A DNA stretch of 64,000 nucleotides, from assembly GCA_038501785.1 (NCBI GenBank), contig JBAMJR010000053.1, positions 1,459,001 to 1,523,000 of the forward strand, given 5' to 3'. A model generated the notes under the pieces. That model was given only the letters and a program-made list of their open reading frames with translations, had not been told where the DNA came from and searched no databases. A program made the translations under genes and the position numbers. Shown piece by piece: positions 62,301 through 64,000 of this stretch (positions within the stretch are counted from its first letter, which is position 1; each line of letters starts with the position of its first letter). The DNA is from Myoxocephalus aenaeus (taxonomy: Eukaryota; Chordata; Actinopteri; Perciformes; Cottidae).

Positions 62301-63586
62301 GTTCAGTGCACTGAGAACTGGTTGTAGGTTGATTGAAGTCCATTCTCTACAGTTATGTTCCCGACTATACGCAAGGCACATTTTAAAAGGGGCATGAGGA
62401 ACCGGAGGAAGATTGTAAAAGTAAAGCATGGACACTGAGTGTGACAAGATGATTTATTGATTGTAAACATAAATGAAAAATATGGGCGACTTCGAGCAGC
62501 TTCCACGTGCTGCCAAACACAAATAGGACCGGAGCCACACGACCTCTTCTCCACCATGGAGATCTGGAACGAGGACAGGAAGAGATAAAACTCAAACACA
62601 CCATTCACAAAGAATCGAAGAGAGGAGACAATGGAGACTAAACTGATCAGAACCTCAGTCACAATAAATTCAATTAAGTTAATTAATTATCTTCTCGACA
62701 AGACTCATAACCAAACTCTTCAGAGATGTTAATCTCTTTGTCCTCCCTCCTCTTCCATATCCGACTTCTCTCACATGTGGTGGAACATTTTGTGAATGCC
62801 GTACATTTTTGTCCATATATTGTAGCTGTTGGGAGAAGGGAAATATCTAAAATGCCATCTTTTCCAAAATGTATGTAGCTTGACCTCCAGAAGTGCGTCA
62901 ACGCACAATGATGTATAAATAAAGCTAAAACAGGAAAATCAGATAAAAGGGAGTTATGTTTTCCGAAAGTTACTGTTATGTAATTTAAGGATAATCCAAA
63001 AGTCATAATAATATTAGTTTTATTCTGAAAGATTCCTATTTTTATTCGAGAACGTGGTCTTTCAATTTGACAGCTTGACTCATAGATCTCTTGCACATAT
63101 TTTGTAATGCTCTCCCAAATAGCCCGTGCTCGCGCTTGGATTTCCTTTACTTCTTCTCAAACATCGTGCTTGTGCTCAGATATATTGTTGCTCGCACAGA
63201 TTTCCCAGCGTGAGTCCTTTCCCCTCACACTCAGGCCGCTTCTGTGCGCTCGGGGAAACGTCCGCTCTCAGATTTCTCCTCTGCTCTGATTCCTTCTGGG
63301 GAACAAAATTGTTCCATTGTTCGGTTGTGTTGGTTTACTGTCGAGCTGTTGATTGCTGGTCTGTCCATTTAAAATCAACTTGACAGTTCGAAATTGAAAC
63401 AAATCGGCGGATATTGTGAAGGAGACCACAGAGACGGCCTTTTCTGCGTGTGTTCGCCTTTCCTCCGAACCATTACAGAGGAAACCACACGCCTTATGAA
63501 CTCTGTGCTCTAAAAAGCTTGAAACATTGCGATACAAATTACATTACATTACCATTGCGATACAAAGCCATACTTTTCGCCCCCGT

Positions 63587-63590
<4 letters not shown>
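59396..63590. other. No gene or element recognised
   Basis: AT-rich intergenic sequence. Open frames up to 137 codons on both strands (for example minus 63096-62683 and plus 60579-60803) have no recognisable product, no splice context and base use like the surroundings. A stretch at 59790-60010 with AATTTCATGCCAATCC looks like a dispersed repeat, but no second copy is in the window. Confidence 0.5.
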
Positions 63591-63629
<39 letters not shown>

Positions 63630-63660
63630 TTTTCTCACACACACACACACGTGCACAGAC
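63591..63660. repeat. Compound (CT)n(CA)n microsatellite
   Basis: About 15 CT units, a short break, then (CA)n. Confidence 0.92.
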
Positions 63661-63817
63661 CCACTTACACATACACTAATAGACCCAGTGGGTGGTCAAT
63701 GCTGCATTCAAGTCCAGATGTTCACACTGCAGGCTAGCTCACAGACGGCCTCACTTCTCAACAAATTTCACCTGCCAATCATTTCGGTGAATCATACCAT
63801 CTCATTTCCTCTACTTA

Positions 63818-63820
<3 letters not shown>

Positions 63821-63869
<49 letters not shown>
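63821..63869. repeat. (GT)n microsatellite
   Basis: About 24 perfect units. Confidence 0.95.
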
Positions 63870-63871
<2 letters not shown>

Positions 63872-64000
63872 TCTGTCAATACGGGCTCACCCTCTGCCGT
63901 GTACACAGGCCACCCAATTAAATGTCTCCATGTGGGACAGCTTCTCTGTTCCGCTGCCAGTGTCAATACTGAACGTACTGTAGCTTAAAAATCCCTTAAG

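Noticed and set aside
62683..63096. 137-codon minus-strand open frame
   Set aside because: AT-rich, no recognisable domain, no splice or promoter context; consistent with chance.
33426..64000. NTF3 or another gene expected downstream of ANO2 by mammalian synteny
   Set aside because: The expected large single coding exon of a neurotrophin is not present on either strand; local gene order differs or the gene lies further away.

Overview
The window looks like a piece of a teleost fish genome. The evidence is a vertebrate anoctamin gene split into small exons with GT-AG introns, very dense (CA)n/(GT)n microsatellites, and several interspersed repeats of a kind I associate with ray-finned fish (hAT-type DNA transposons, a pol-less Gypsy-like LTR element, short dispersed repeats). 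There are no bacterial-type operons, no rRNA and no recognisable tRNA.

Layout. Positions 1-33425 hold the 3' part of an anoctamin (TMEM16) calcium-activated chloride channel gene on the + strand, best matched to ANO2. Eleven exons between 4683 and 33425 join without any phase conflict into a 520-residue C-terminal part. It covers transmembrane segments 3 to 10, all six acidic/Asn residues of the canonical Ca2+ site, and a C-terminus ending in a class I PDZ ligand (HTMV). The N-terminal cytosolic domain and TM1-2 lie upstream of the window. Visible intron 9 (17711-32035) is swollen by transposons: a 1977-bp hAT-like element with a perfect 8-bp target-site duplication and about 48 copies of a 30-bp minisatellite inside it, and a 2454-bp LTR retroelement in minus orientation. 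The LTR element has 328-bp LTRs, a 5-bp target-site duplication, a gag-like start and a proline-rich repeat region but no pol, and it is nested inside an older dispersed repeat.

Positions 33426-47919 are intergenic: a degenerate 16-bp minisatellite, a 254-bp hairpin element, a hAT transposase remnant and dispersed repeats. From 54131 down to 47920 on the minus strand lies a small, coiled-coil-rich gene in at least five exons that I do not recognise. It is convergent with the anoctamin gene. Positions 54132-64000 hold no confident gene; they contain an LTR/leader-like segment at about 58.3-59.3 kb, a GC-rich open stretch at 57.5-57.7 kb and microsatellites.

No functional link between the two genes is visible; they are neighbours only. 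I found no evidence of a new multi-gene system. The most unusual material is repeat-driven: a transposon that carries its own minisatellite, a G-tract repeat in a retroelement that cycles through all reading frames, a near-perfect hairpin element, and microsatellites that sit on splice sites of the channel gene.
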